Below the pieces are notes generated by a model that worked only from the letters and a program-made list of their open reading frames with translations, did not search any database and was not told the origin of the DNA. From Bryobacterales bacterium (lineage in GTDB: Bacteria; Acidobacteriota; Terriglobia; Bryobacterales; Bryobacteraceae), in NCBI GenBank assembly GCA_020853155.1, contig JADYZL010000267.1, positions 1-9,631 on the forward strand: 9,631 bases of DNA. Reading direction: 5' to 3'. Positions 1 through 5,634 of the stretch are shown piece by piece (the first letter of the stretch is position 1; each line of letters opens with the position of its first letter). The translations under genes and the position numbers were made by a program.

Positions 1-461
1 GCATCCGCCACGCGCACCAGGAACTTCTGCAGCGGGGGGTGATAGTCGAAACTCCCCCCGATCATCTTCCAATACCACTCCCATTGGCGTTCCGATCCGG
101 TTGCCGAATGGATTCCCACAAAGCCGCCGCCACCCCGGATGTATGCCTGAAACGCGGCGCGCTGAGCATCGTTCGCGAACGCTTCGTTGTTGGTGCTTGC
201 AAACACGATGACGGAGAATGTCTTCAGCTCCGGCGACGTGAAGATGGCGGGATCGTCGGAATGTTCCACAGCAAAGCCGTGCTCCGCACCGAGTTTGCGG
301 ATGGCGGCCACGCTATCGGCAAGATTGGCGTGGACGTAGCCTTTCCCGTCCGGAGTGTAGTTTCGCGTATAGACGAGCACTCGCTTTGGAGCGGCCGCGA
401 GCGGCAATGTGACCGCCACGATCAGCAGGAGGCAGATCGCGGGAATGGATCGTCTTTGCAT
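1..461 (-). CDS. Secreted ThuA-like domain protein, 3' end outside window
   Basis: The visible part is 153 codons read leftward from an ATG at 461-459 and is open to the window edge, so the C-terminus is missing. Residues 1-24 form a signal peptide: a basic start (MQRRS), a hydrophobic stretch, then an AAA cleavage region, so export is predicted. From about residue 26 the protein follows the ThuA fold (trehalose-utilisation-like, a class I glutamine amidotransferase-like fold): a KRVLVYTRNY first strand, SVIVFAST near residue 83, the GGGFVGIHSAT segment at 111-121, and a W-x-WYWKMIGGSFDYHP segment at 127-142. The last two are the most typical family landmarks. ThuA-like proteins are thought to act in sugar metabolism, but the reaction of secreted members is unclear and I do not assign one. 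An AGGAAGGA ribosome-binding site lies 7 bases before the ATG and fixes the start. The glycosyltransferase gene ends 103 bases upstream on the same strand, so cotranscription is possible. Confidence 0.88.
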   Translation of the reverse strand, partial: MQRRSIPAICLLLIVAVTLPLAAAPKRVLVYTRNYTPDGKGYVHANLADSVAAIRKLGAEHGFAVEHSDDPAIFTSPELKTFSVIVFASTNNEAFANDAQRAAFQAYIRGGGGFVGIHSATGSERQWEWYWKMIGGSFDYHPPLQKFLVRVAD

Positions 462-468
462 GGCAGAT

Positions 469-476
469 TCCTTCCT
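469..476 (-). promoter_or_regulatory. Ribosome-binding site of the ThuA-like gene
   Basis: On the minus strand AGGAAGGA lies 7 bases before the ATG at 461. It is one of the few clear, well-spaced Shine-Dalgarno sites in this window and decides the start of the ThuA-like gene. Confidence 0.7.
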
Positions 477-564
477 GGCAAGGCCGCCGGTTTTCTTCCA
501 GGCCGCGCTCTGCATCCGGTTGAAGGCGCTCGCGGGACCTGGGCCGAGCCACCCCCGCCTTCGC

Positions 565-2877
565 CTATTCGCTGACTATCTTATCCCTATCCGGGGTTGT
601 ACGGGAGAGCTGTGTTCCCTCCGGTGGGGCGGGGGGAAGAATGCGATAGATACGCCAATCCTGGCCCCAGGCGGCTTTCTCGATGTTCCACCCCGCGGGA
701 TCCTTCTCCATGGATTCGACGTAGCTTTCGTAGCGCATCGCAAAGAAATAGCGGTAGCCGCGGCGGTAGAATTCCGCCATGGCCGCTTTTCGCAAATCCG
801 GCACGGGGAAGTTTTCGATGAGGCGCACCTCGCCAGGCAAGGCGCCCCAGCGTCCATCGCCGCCGATCTCTTGCAGGACGATGGACGCCGAAGTCTGCGC
901 CGCCGTTGTGCGCACCACGATGCTGTCCATTTCTACCGGTTCCGGGAACTGAATCTCCACGAACTGCCCCGCAGCCATGAACTCCCACGGGGACCAACCC
1001 GTTAGCAGGTTCCCATCGAACAGGTAGGGCAGGTCTTCCGGGTTGCGGCTCGCTTCCAGGTGCGCGCCGTGGGGCAGCGCTACGGGAGTCTCGCCCTGGT
1101 AGAACCGGATCTCGCGCAGATTCCAGCGATCCTGTCCGTTGCCGGTCTGCAACAAACGCAGGGAGCGCAGCGGGCGGCGTTCGAAGCGATAGACCCATTC
1201 CCGGTTGGGGCGCTCCCCGCTATTCAGAGCGCTGGCGAAAATATCCGCCATTTTGAAGCAATGGGTGGACGTGTGCGCCACGCAGGCATGGACGGAGCTA
1301 TAGGCTTCGACGTAGACGTTGTAGGCGAACACGCGCTCGTCCGGCTTTGCATTCCGGTCAAGCCAGCGCGCGGCGTAATAGGTATTCAGACGGTAGGCGA
1401 GTGTCTCTTCCTCTGGAATCCGGCGGGTGATCTGCGCGAGGGTAGGGATTGGCGCGAGAATCAACGCATTGGGCTGAGTGTAGGCGGCCACGAGCGTGGG
1501 CCAGCATAAGATTGCCTGCATGGCCAGCATCGCCCCCAGCGCTTCCCGCCATCGCACGGCAACCATGGCCAGCAAGAGCAGGAAGAACGGCAGAGCGGGA
1601 AGCAGAAAGCGGGCTCCCACGTTCTGCGGATAGGTGAGCAGACAGATGCCGCCCGAGAGAAGCAGAATTCGCGCCGCCGGCTTTCGTAACGCCAGCAGGC
1701 CGAGCGGAAGCGCCAGGACGACCGGGCCGATGATGCCCTGCAAGTGTCTGCCGCCCGCCACGATATCCCAGGGGACATCGAAAAAGCTCTTGAGCCAACC
1801 GTAGGTGCGCTGGTTCGCGCGGTACTCGATCTCCACCCATGAGGAAAAATTGGGGTTCGGGAACCATGCGTTGTAGAACGGAGCCAGGGGATTACCGTAC
1901 CAGATCCAGTTCCGCAGCAAATAAGGCAGCACCATCACGGCCACGCCCAGGCAGCCGATGGCCGCCCATTTCCAGGGGAGATCCCGGTGGCGGCTCCAAC
2001 GCCACGCCATTACGGCCGCAAAGGCGACCGCCGCCAGAAACGTGCTGTACTTGGTTGCGTAGGCAAGCCCCGCCAGCAGCCCGGCGGGCAGCAGCCACCG
2101 ATCCACGCGGCTCTCCCACCAGAGATACATGCAATAGAAGGCGCCGAAAACCGCGGCTGTCGCGGCTATATCGTTCAGCGCCTGGGTGGAGACATAGCCG
2201 ACGGCCGGCGTTGTGAAGAAAAGGAACCCCGCCGTCCAACCTGTCTTTGCATCCGCGTGCCTTGCGCCGAAACCGGCGATCAAAGCGGTAGCGGCTAGTA
2301 AATAGACCAACTGCACCAATCCCGGAACGCAATGTTTCCCAATGAGAAAACCGGGCAGCGCCTGGATCTCGGAAGCCTGGCTGAGGCTGGCATAAAAGTT
2401 GTCGGGGAGCGGCACGATGCGATGCGCGATCGCGTACTGGTTCAGAAATCCATTGTGATAGTAGCTGCCGTCCGCGCTCACCTCCGGATAGAGCGCATAC
2501 AAGAGGTAGATGGCTAGAAACGGCAGAAACAGGATGGCAAAGCCGAGTGCGGCGGAAACGCTGAGAGCGGGAGATCCGGCGCGGTTCACAACCTCGCACG
2601 CGGGCGGATCCCGGAAAATACGAAACGAACCCAGCGCGAAGGCCGCCAGAAGCAGTGCGCCGCTCACCCCATAAGCGACGCCCCGGTAGGCAAGGCCGCT
2701 CATTCCCAGCGCCATCCATAGCCCACTAAACAACGCCGAGCCCGTCAGAAAGGAAAGCGCCAGAGCCTCCGCGCGCGACATACGCAGCCGCAATGCGCTC
2801 AACAGCATCGCTCCCAGAGCGCCGGAGCCCGCCACCACCACCAACGCTCCAAACACGGCATAGAAGACAGTTTTCAT
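565..2877 (-). CDS. GT-C membrane glycosyltransferase with C-terminal discoidin-like domain
   Basis: This 770-residue protein is a polytopic membrane protein, with about a dozen hydrophobic segments between residues 3 and 466, followed by a soluble region of about 300 residues. It resembles the GT-C superfamily (ArnT/PMT-like, family 39/83 type), which transfers sugars from polyprenyl-phosphate donors at the outer face of the membrane. Supporting signs are acidic residues E132 and D136 in the first large loop after a membrane segment (YPEVSADGSYYHNG), where GT-C enzymes keep a catalytic acidic residue; ATKYST at 274-279; and RNWIWYGNPLAPF at 322-334. Residues about 600-665 look like a discoidin (F5/8 type C) domain, with the DGNLLTGWSPWEF stretch at 621-633 and the strand pattern VEIQFPEPVEMDSIVVRTT. 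The soluble part should lie in the periplasm. Donor and acceptor cannot be read from sequence. The ATG at 2877 keeps the first membrane segment intact but has no good ribosome-binding site. The gene diverges from comF. Confidence 0.88.
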   Translation of the reverse strand: MKTVFYAVFGALVVVAGSGALGAMLLSALRLRMSRAEALALSFLTGSALFSGLWMALGMSGLAYRGVAYGVSGALLLAAFALGSFRIFRDPPACEVVNRAGSPALSVSAALGFAILFLPFLAIYLLYALYPEVSADGSYYHNGFLNQYAIAHRIVPLPDNFYASLSQASEIQALPGFLIGKHCVPGLVQLVYLLAATALIAGFGARHADAKTGWTAGFLFFTTPAVGYVSTQALNDIAATAAVFGAFYCMYLWWESRVDRWLLPAGLLAGLAYATKYSTFLAAVAFAAVMAWRWSRHRDLPWKWAAIGCLGVAVMVLPYLLRNWIWYGNPLAPFYNAWFPNPNFSSWVEIEYRANQRTYGWLKSFFDVPWDIVAGGRHLQGIIGPVVLALPLGLLALRKPAARILLLSGGICLLTYPQNVGARFLLPALPFFLLLLAMVAVRWREALGAMLAMQAILCWPTLVAAYTQPNALILAPIPTLAQITRRIPEEETLAYRLNTYYAARWLDRNAKPDERVFAYNVYVEAYSSVHACVAHTSTHCFKMADIFASALNSGERPNREWVYRFERRPLRSLRLLQTGNGQDRWNLREIRFYQGETPVALPHGAHLEASRNPEDLPYLFDGNLLTGWSPWEFMAAGQFVEIQFPEPVEMDSIVVRTTAAQTSASIVLQEIGGDGRWGALPGEVRLIENFPVPDLRKAAMAEFYRRGYRYFFAMRYESYVESMEKDPAGWNIEKAAWGQDWRIYRILPPAPPEGTQLSRTTPDRDKIVSE

Positions 2878-3019
2878 GGGGAGATCGGGGCTGAATCCCT
2901 CATCGTATCGTGACGTTCACCCCTCCCGCGCGAACCATCATCGCAGCTTCTTCCTAAGCCCGATCCAGTTCATGGAAACAATTTGCGGCCGGGATGTCTC
3001 CCGATCGCCGCTAAGGCGC

Positions 3020-3049
3020 TTGCCGCCGATGCCTCGGCGGACCTACAAT
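3020..3049 (+). promoter_or_regulatory. Sigma-70-like promoter for comF-HNH
   Basis: TTGCCG (3020-3025) and TACAAT (3044-3049) are separated by 18 bases, a good match to -35/-10 elements, oriented toward comF. The predicted transcript would begin near 3056. This argues against any comF start codon before about 3060, including the in-frame TTG at 2983. No transcript data are available, so this is a sequence match only. Confidence 0.55.
3023..3040. repeat. Perfect dyad in the comF promoter spacer, candidate operator
   Basis: CCGCCGA (3023-3029) and TCGGCGG (3034-3040) form a perfect 7-base inverted repeat around TGCC. The dyad covers part of the -35 and most of the spacer of the predicted comF promoter, ending 3 bases before the -10. 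A repressor bound there would block RNA polymerase; alternatively it is a chance GC-rich palindrome. The cognate regulator is unknown. Confidence 0.4.
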
Positions 3050-3066
3050 TAAGTACATTCTGTTGC

Positions 3067-3999
3067 GTGCGGAGGTGGGTCTTCTCCAGTAGGCCCCACA
3101 TCTTGGGGTTGAACTCCGGCGCGGGAAGATCTCTTCCATTCCCGCGGAAGATTCTTTCGGCCATTTTTCCGGACGACTGCCACCTGTGCGGCTGCGCCCT
3201 CCCCTCCTTTGACACTTTCCCCGTCTGCCCATCCTGCATCGAAAAAGTAGAACCGCTTCGGGCTGATTGCTTTTGCGAACGGTGTGGAACGCCGTTTCTG
3301 AACCAATGGGCTCTCGATGAGGATGGCGTCTGCCGGCTTTGCCTCACCGGACGGCGCGGTTTTGACGCTTGCTTCGTCTATGGAGCCTATGAGAAGGAAC
3401 TGCGGGATCTGATTCATCTCTTCAAGTACGGCCGCATCGAATCCCTGGCGGCGCCGCTGGCAGCCTGGATGCTGACGGCGCTTCCGGCGGACCGTAAGAG
3501 CGCCGAGCGCCGCGCGGATTGTGTGACGCCGGTACCCATGCATTGGTGGAAACGTTGGCGACGGGGCTTCAACCAGGCGGAGCGATTGGGGCTGGAAGTG
3601 GCCAAGGCCCTCTCCATTCCAATGGTGGAGGCGTTGCGGCGCCCGAAGCCGTCGCGCGTGCAGGCAGGTCTCGCGAGCGCGGCTCGCCGGAAGAATGCGC
3701 TACGCTCATTTGCCCTTTCCAATCCGGGCGAGATCGCCGGAAAATCCGTGCTGCTGGTGGACGATGTCTTCACTACCGGCGCCACTGCCACCGCCTGTGC
3801 CCGTCTACTGAAGCGAGCGGGTGCGGAGCGGGTGGAATTGCTGGCCCTCGCGCGAGTCGACCGGCGCGCCCCCGCGCCATTCCCTCGCGGCCAGGAACCG
3901 CCTCCGGCCCGCCCTGGGTGGGAGTTAACCGAAACCGGCGAGGCAGACGCTGAGGATGAAACGCTGCCCACCCATAACCGCAGAATCCAGTGGGAGTGA
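3067..3999 (+). CDS. comF: ComF family protein (double zinc ribbon plus phosphoribosyltransferase)
   Basis: From the GTG at 3067 this gives 310 residues. Eight cysteines in four CxxC pairs (38/41, 54/57, 70/73, 89/92) make a double zinc ribbon. A type I phosphoribosyltransferase domain follows: PVPMHWWKRWRRGFNQAE at about 155-172 is the usual ComF signature, and VLLVDDVFTTGAT at 228-240 is the PRPP-binding loop with its paired aspartates. ComF proteins are cytoplasmic and are needed for natural transformation in several bacteria, where they act with the inner-membrane DNA uptake machinery; their exact reaction is unsettled. The last 45 or so residues are a proline- and acid-rich tail beyond the normal domain end. 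The start is uncertain: the frame is open from a TTG at 2983, but the predicted promoter ends at 3049, leaving GTG 3067 or TTG 3103/3109. A GGAGGTGG at 3071-3078 has no usable in-frame start after it. Only 7 bases separate this gene from the HNH gene. Confidence 0.9.
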   Translation: MRRWVFSSRPHILGLNSGAGRSLPFPRKILSAIFPDDCHLCGCALPSFDTFPVCPSCIEKVEPLRADCFCERCGTPFLNQWALDEDGVCRLCLTGRRGFDACFVYGAYEKELRDLIHLFKYGRIESLAAPLAAWMLTALPADRKSAERRADCVTPVPMHWWKRWRRGFNQAERLGLEVAKALSIPMVEALRRPKPSRVQAGLASAARRKNALRSFALSNPGEIAGKSVLLVDDVFTTGATATACARLLKRAGAERVELLALARVDRRAPAPFPRGQEPPPARPGWELTETGEADAEDETLPTHNRRIQWE

Positions 4000-4006
4000 T
4001 TGACGT

Positions 4007-4534
4007 ATGCCAGCGATGGACCAATTACAACAACCGGTACTGGTGCTCAACGCCAGTTATGAACCAATCAACGTGTGCGCCGCACGCCGCGCGATTGTCC
4101 TGATCATTAAGGGCGTCGCGTCGGCGGAAGAATTCGGGGATCGGGTAATCCATTCGACGGCCCACGCGCTCGATATGCCGAGCGTCATCCGCCTGCTCGA
4201 ATACCGCCGGATTCCTCAGCAGACGCGCGCTCTCTCGCGTAAGAACATCCTCATGCGGGACCGGTACGCCTGCCAGTATTGCGGCGCGAGCGGCAGCGCC
4301 ACGAATCTCACGCTGGATCATGTCATCCCGCGCTCCCGCGGCGGGGGTTCTTCGTGGGAAAACCTAGCCACCTGCTGCCACCCCTGCAATAACCGCAAGG
4401 GGAATCGTACCCCGGAAGAGGCGGGGATGAAACTCACGCGCGCGCCGCGAGCCTTCACCCTCCACACCAGCCGGCATCTCATGCGGCTGCTCGGCAACGG
4501 TGACGTGCAGTGGCGTAAGTACCTGTTCTATTGA
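4007..4534 (+). CDS. HNH endonuclease family protein
   Basis: The protein has 175 residues. An N-terminal part of about 80 residues (VLVLNASYEPINVCAARRAI near 11-30) is typical of a widespread family of small bacterial HNH proteins. The HNH motif follows: zinc cysteines C89 and C92 in CQYCG, the DHVIPRSRGG core at 104-113 with catalytic-type H105, N119 in ENLATCC, and C124/C127 in CHPCNNRKGN. All key residues of a beta-beta-alpha metal nuclease are present, so metal-dependent DNA cleavage or nicking is expected. Its biological target is not known. The start at 4007 is supported by a GGGAG (3992-3996) inside the last codons of comF, 10 bases upstream; an ATG at 4016 is the alternative. The position behind comF suggests a shared transcript and perhaps a role in handling incoming or damaged DNA, which is inference. 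No restriction-modification partner is visible. Confidence 0.92.
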   Translation: MPAMDQLQQPVLVLNASYEPINVCAARRAIVLIIKGVASAEEFGDRVIHSTAHALDMPSVIRLLEYRRIPQQTRALSRKNILMRDRYACQYCGASGSATNLTLDHVIPRSRGGGSSWENLATCCHPCNNRKGNRTPEEAGMKLTRAPRAFTLHTSRHLMRLLGNGDVQWRKYLFY

Positions 4535-4571
4535 GAACGCAACGCGGATTCCACGGAGCGCGGGGAATTTC

Positions 4572-5183
4572 CTATGCGCTCGGCGCGGGTTGCCGCACTG
4601 CAGCCGGGGGCGCCTCCGGCTTCTTCTTCTCGCCCTTCGGCTTTTCCGCCTTCACCGGACTCAGCAGCAAGAGCGCCGCTCGGCCTTCCATTCGAATGCC
4701 GCCTTCACCCTGCCCGACCTCCGCCAGATCCGCCGCCAGCCGTTCCAGCAGCCGCTTTCCCAATTCCGAGTGCGCGATCTCCCGCCCGCGGAATTGCACC
4801 ATGGCTTTGACGCGATTGCCTTCTTTGAGGAAGCGAACGGCATGGTTCTTCTTGAAGTCGTAGTCGTGATCGTCGGTGTTGGGGCGGAATTTGACTTCCT
4901 TCACCTGAATGACGTGCTGCTTCTTCTTGGCTTCGTTCTTCTTCTTCTTTTCCTCATACTGCCATTGCCCGTAATCCATCGCTTTGGCGACCGGGGGCTG
5001 TGCGGTAGGAGCGATCAGAATCAGATCGAGGCCAATCTCTTTGGCGCGAGCGATCGCTTCCGAAGTGCTCATCACCGCAGTGGTTCCATCGGGAAACACG
5101 GCGCGGACTTCACGGAACCGGATCGCCTCATTGACGTTCTCGCGGACACGCGGACGGCGCATGAATGGTCTTGGCGGTCTCAT
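4572..5183 (-). CDS. infC: Translation initiation factor IF-3
   Basis: The protein has 203 residues. IF-3 binds the 30S ribosomal subunit, prevents premature joining of the 50S subunit and helps select the initiator tRNA and start codon. The N-terminal domain (about 13-78) begins RENVNEAIRFREVRAV and contains the family signature PPVAKAMDYGQWQYEEKKK at about 63-81. A lysine-rich linker (79-88) leads to the C-terminal domain (about 90-175), with VKEVKFRPNTDDHDYDFK and VKAMVQFRGREIAHSELG. A Lys/Pro/Ala-rich tail of about 27 residues (177-203) extends beyond the usual family end. The gene uses ATG, not the AUU start known from E. coli infC. An in-frame stop lies 9 bases before this ATG, so the start is 5183 or the ATG at 5162; neither has a normally spaced Shine-Dalgarno site. 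Neither rpmI nor rplT follows as in many bacteria; instead the gene converges on the HNH gene with a 37-base gap. Confidence 0.97.
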   Translation of the reverse strand: MRPPRPFMRRPRVRENVNEAIRFREVRAVFPDGTTAVMSTSEAIARAKEIGLDLILIAPTAQPPVAKAMDYGQWQYEEKKKKNEAKKKQHVIQVKEVKFRPNTDDHDYDFKKNHAVRFLKEGNRVKAMVQFRGREIAHSELGKRLLERLAADLAEVGQGEGGIRMEGRAALLLLSPVKAEKPKGEKKKPEAPPAAVRQPAPSA

Positions 5184-5224
5184 AGACGTTCAAGCTGACG
5201 AATCGTCAGCGGAATCTCCTCCTT
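5180..5224 (-). promoter_or_regulatory. infC leader: distant Shine-Dalgarno, hairpin and possible coupled mini-ORF
   Basis: On the minus strand a textbook AAGGAGG (5224-5218) is followed by a perfect 7-base hairpin, GCTGACG-ATT-CGTCAGC (5210-5194), and then by the infC ATG at 5183, 34 bases beyond the Shine-Dalgarno. The Shine-Dalgarno is 8 bases from a CTG at 5209 that opens a 9-codon frame (CTG ACG ATT CGT CAG CTT GAA CGT CTA) whose TGA overlaps the infC start as ATGA. An ATT at 5215 is in the same frame. Two readings are possible: translation of a mini-ORF coupled to infC, or a hairpin that folds out or gates ribosome access. The sequence facts are direct; the mechanism is inference. Confidence 0.5.
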
Positions 5225-5225
5225 A

Positions 5226-5634
5226 GTATTGGTTGCGGTTGGCGTGTTCCCGGGCCGGCTGCCACGGCAAGGCGAGGCATCGCCGGGATTCGCGCCGGAA
5301 ATGGGCGGATGGACAAAATGGGCATGCGAGCCCTGGCAGGCCCTTCTTATTCGCATGCGTGCATGGTCGGTTCCGGATGATTGCGAAGGAGCCCGGCCGG
5401 GGAGAGAACCGTCCGAAAAAGGGCAGGCCCCGAATTTGGGCAGACAGATCGCACGCTAGAATCGGCGGATGAGCGCGGGGAATGGGAACTCACGATATTG
5501 ACAATACTCGAAATGGTGCGTGGACCTTCAATAATACCTAAGAGTCTAACATAGCAATGAGAAAGTGGTCCCCCTGATTTCGTAACCATGACTTCAGAAC
5601 GGGGTCTGTTTTGCGATCATTCCCGGCTGCGCAT
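5226..5634. other. 409-base stretch without a supported gene, AT-richer in its right part
   Basis: This lies between the infC leader and the end of the YVTN/phosphoesterase gene. Short open frames exist on both strands (5229-5459 plus, 5347-5589 minus), but neither shows a recognisable domain, and their arginine-, proline- and serine-rich compositions look like chance frames. The left half is GC-rich and contains a GCATGC dyad. From about 5490 to 5610 the sequence is clearly AT-richer than its neighbours and could be a remnant of inserted DNA. A TAGAAT at 5456-5461, 7 bases before an ATG at 5469, resembles the close-spaced starts of other genes here, but that frame closes after 10 codons. The infC promoter should lie in this region; I found only weak candidates. 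Confidence 0.5.
5322..5358. repeat. GCATGCGA / TCGCATGC inverted repeat upstream of infC
   Basis: GCATGCGA (5322-5329) and TCGCATGC (5351-5358) are perfect 8-base inverted copies separated by 21 bases. Each arm contains the self-palindrome GCATGC, so the pair can also be seen as two copies of one binding site, 31 bases apart. It lies 139-175 bases upstream of the infC start and could be an operator pair or part of the leader RNA. No function can be assigned from sequence. Confidence 0.35.

Noticed and set aside
409..1005. 198-codon plus-strand ORF opposite the ThuA and glycosyltransferase genes
   Set aside because: It is antisense to two well-supported genes and shows no domain; high GC makes such shadow frames common.
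2905..2920. GTGA-N3-TCAC palindrome in the glycosyltransferase/comF divergent region, resembling a CRP half-site pair
   Set aside because: The spacing is 3 bases instead of 6 and the arms are only 4 bases long.
4535..4571. Possible bidirectional terminator between the convergent HNH and infC genes
   Set aside because: Only an imperfect GGATTCC / GGAATTTCC pairing is seen, with no T-run on either strand.
4918..4960. CTTCTT-rich low-complexity tract
   Set aside because: It is the coding sequence for the lysine-rich linker of IF-3, not an independent repeat.
5413..5432. Terminator-like GGGGCCTGCCC followed by TTTTT on the minus strand, between the YVTN gene and infC
   Set aside because: At most three to four base pairs can form, too weak for an intrinsic terminator.
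5455..5546. A possible truncated regulator gene: TAGAAT, then ATG at 5469, with another frame reading EWELTILTILEMVRG
   Set aside because: The ATG frame closes after 10 codons and the other frame is about 30 residues with no start codon and no recognisable helix-turn-helix. Too short to call a pseudogene.
5347..5589. 80-codon minus-strand ORF upstream of infC
   Set aside because: No domain, no ribosome-binding site, composition like random sequence, and it spans the dyad and the AT-rich island.
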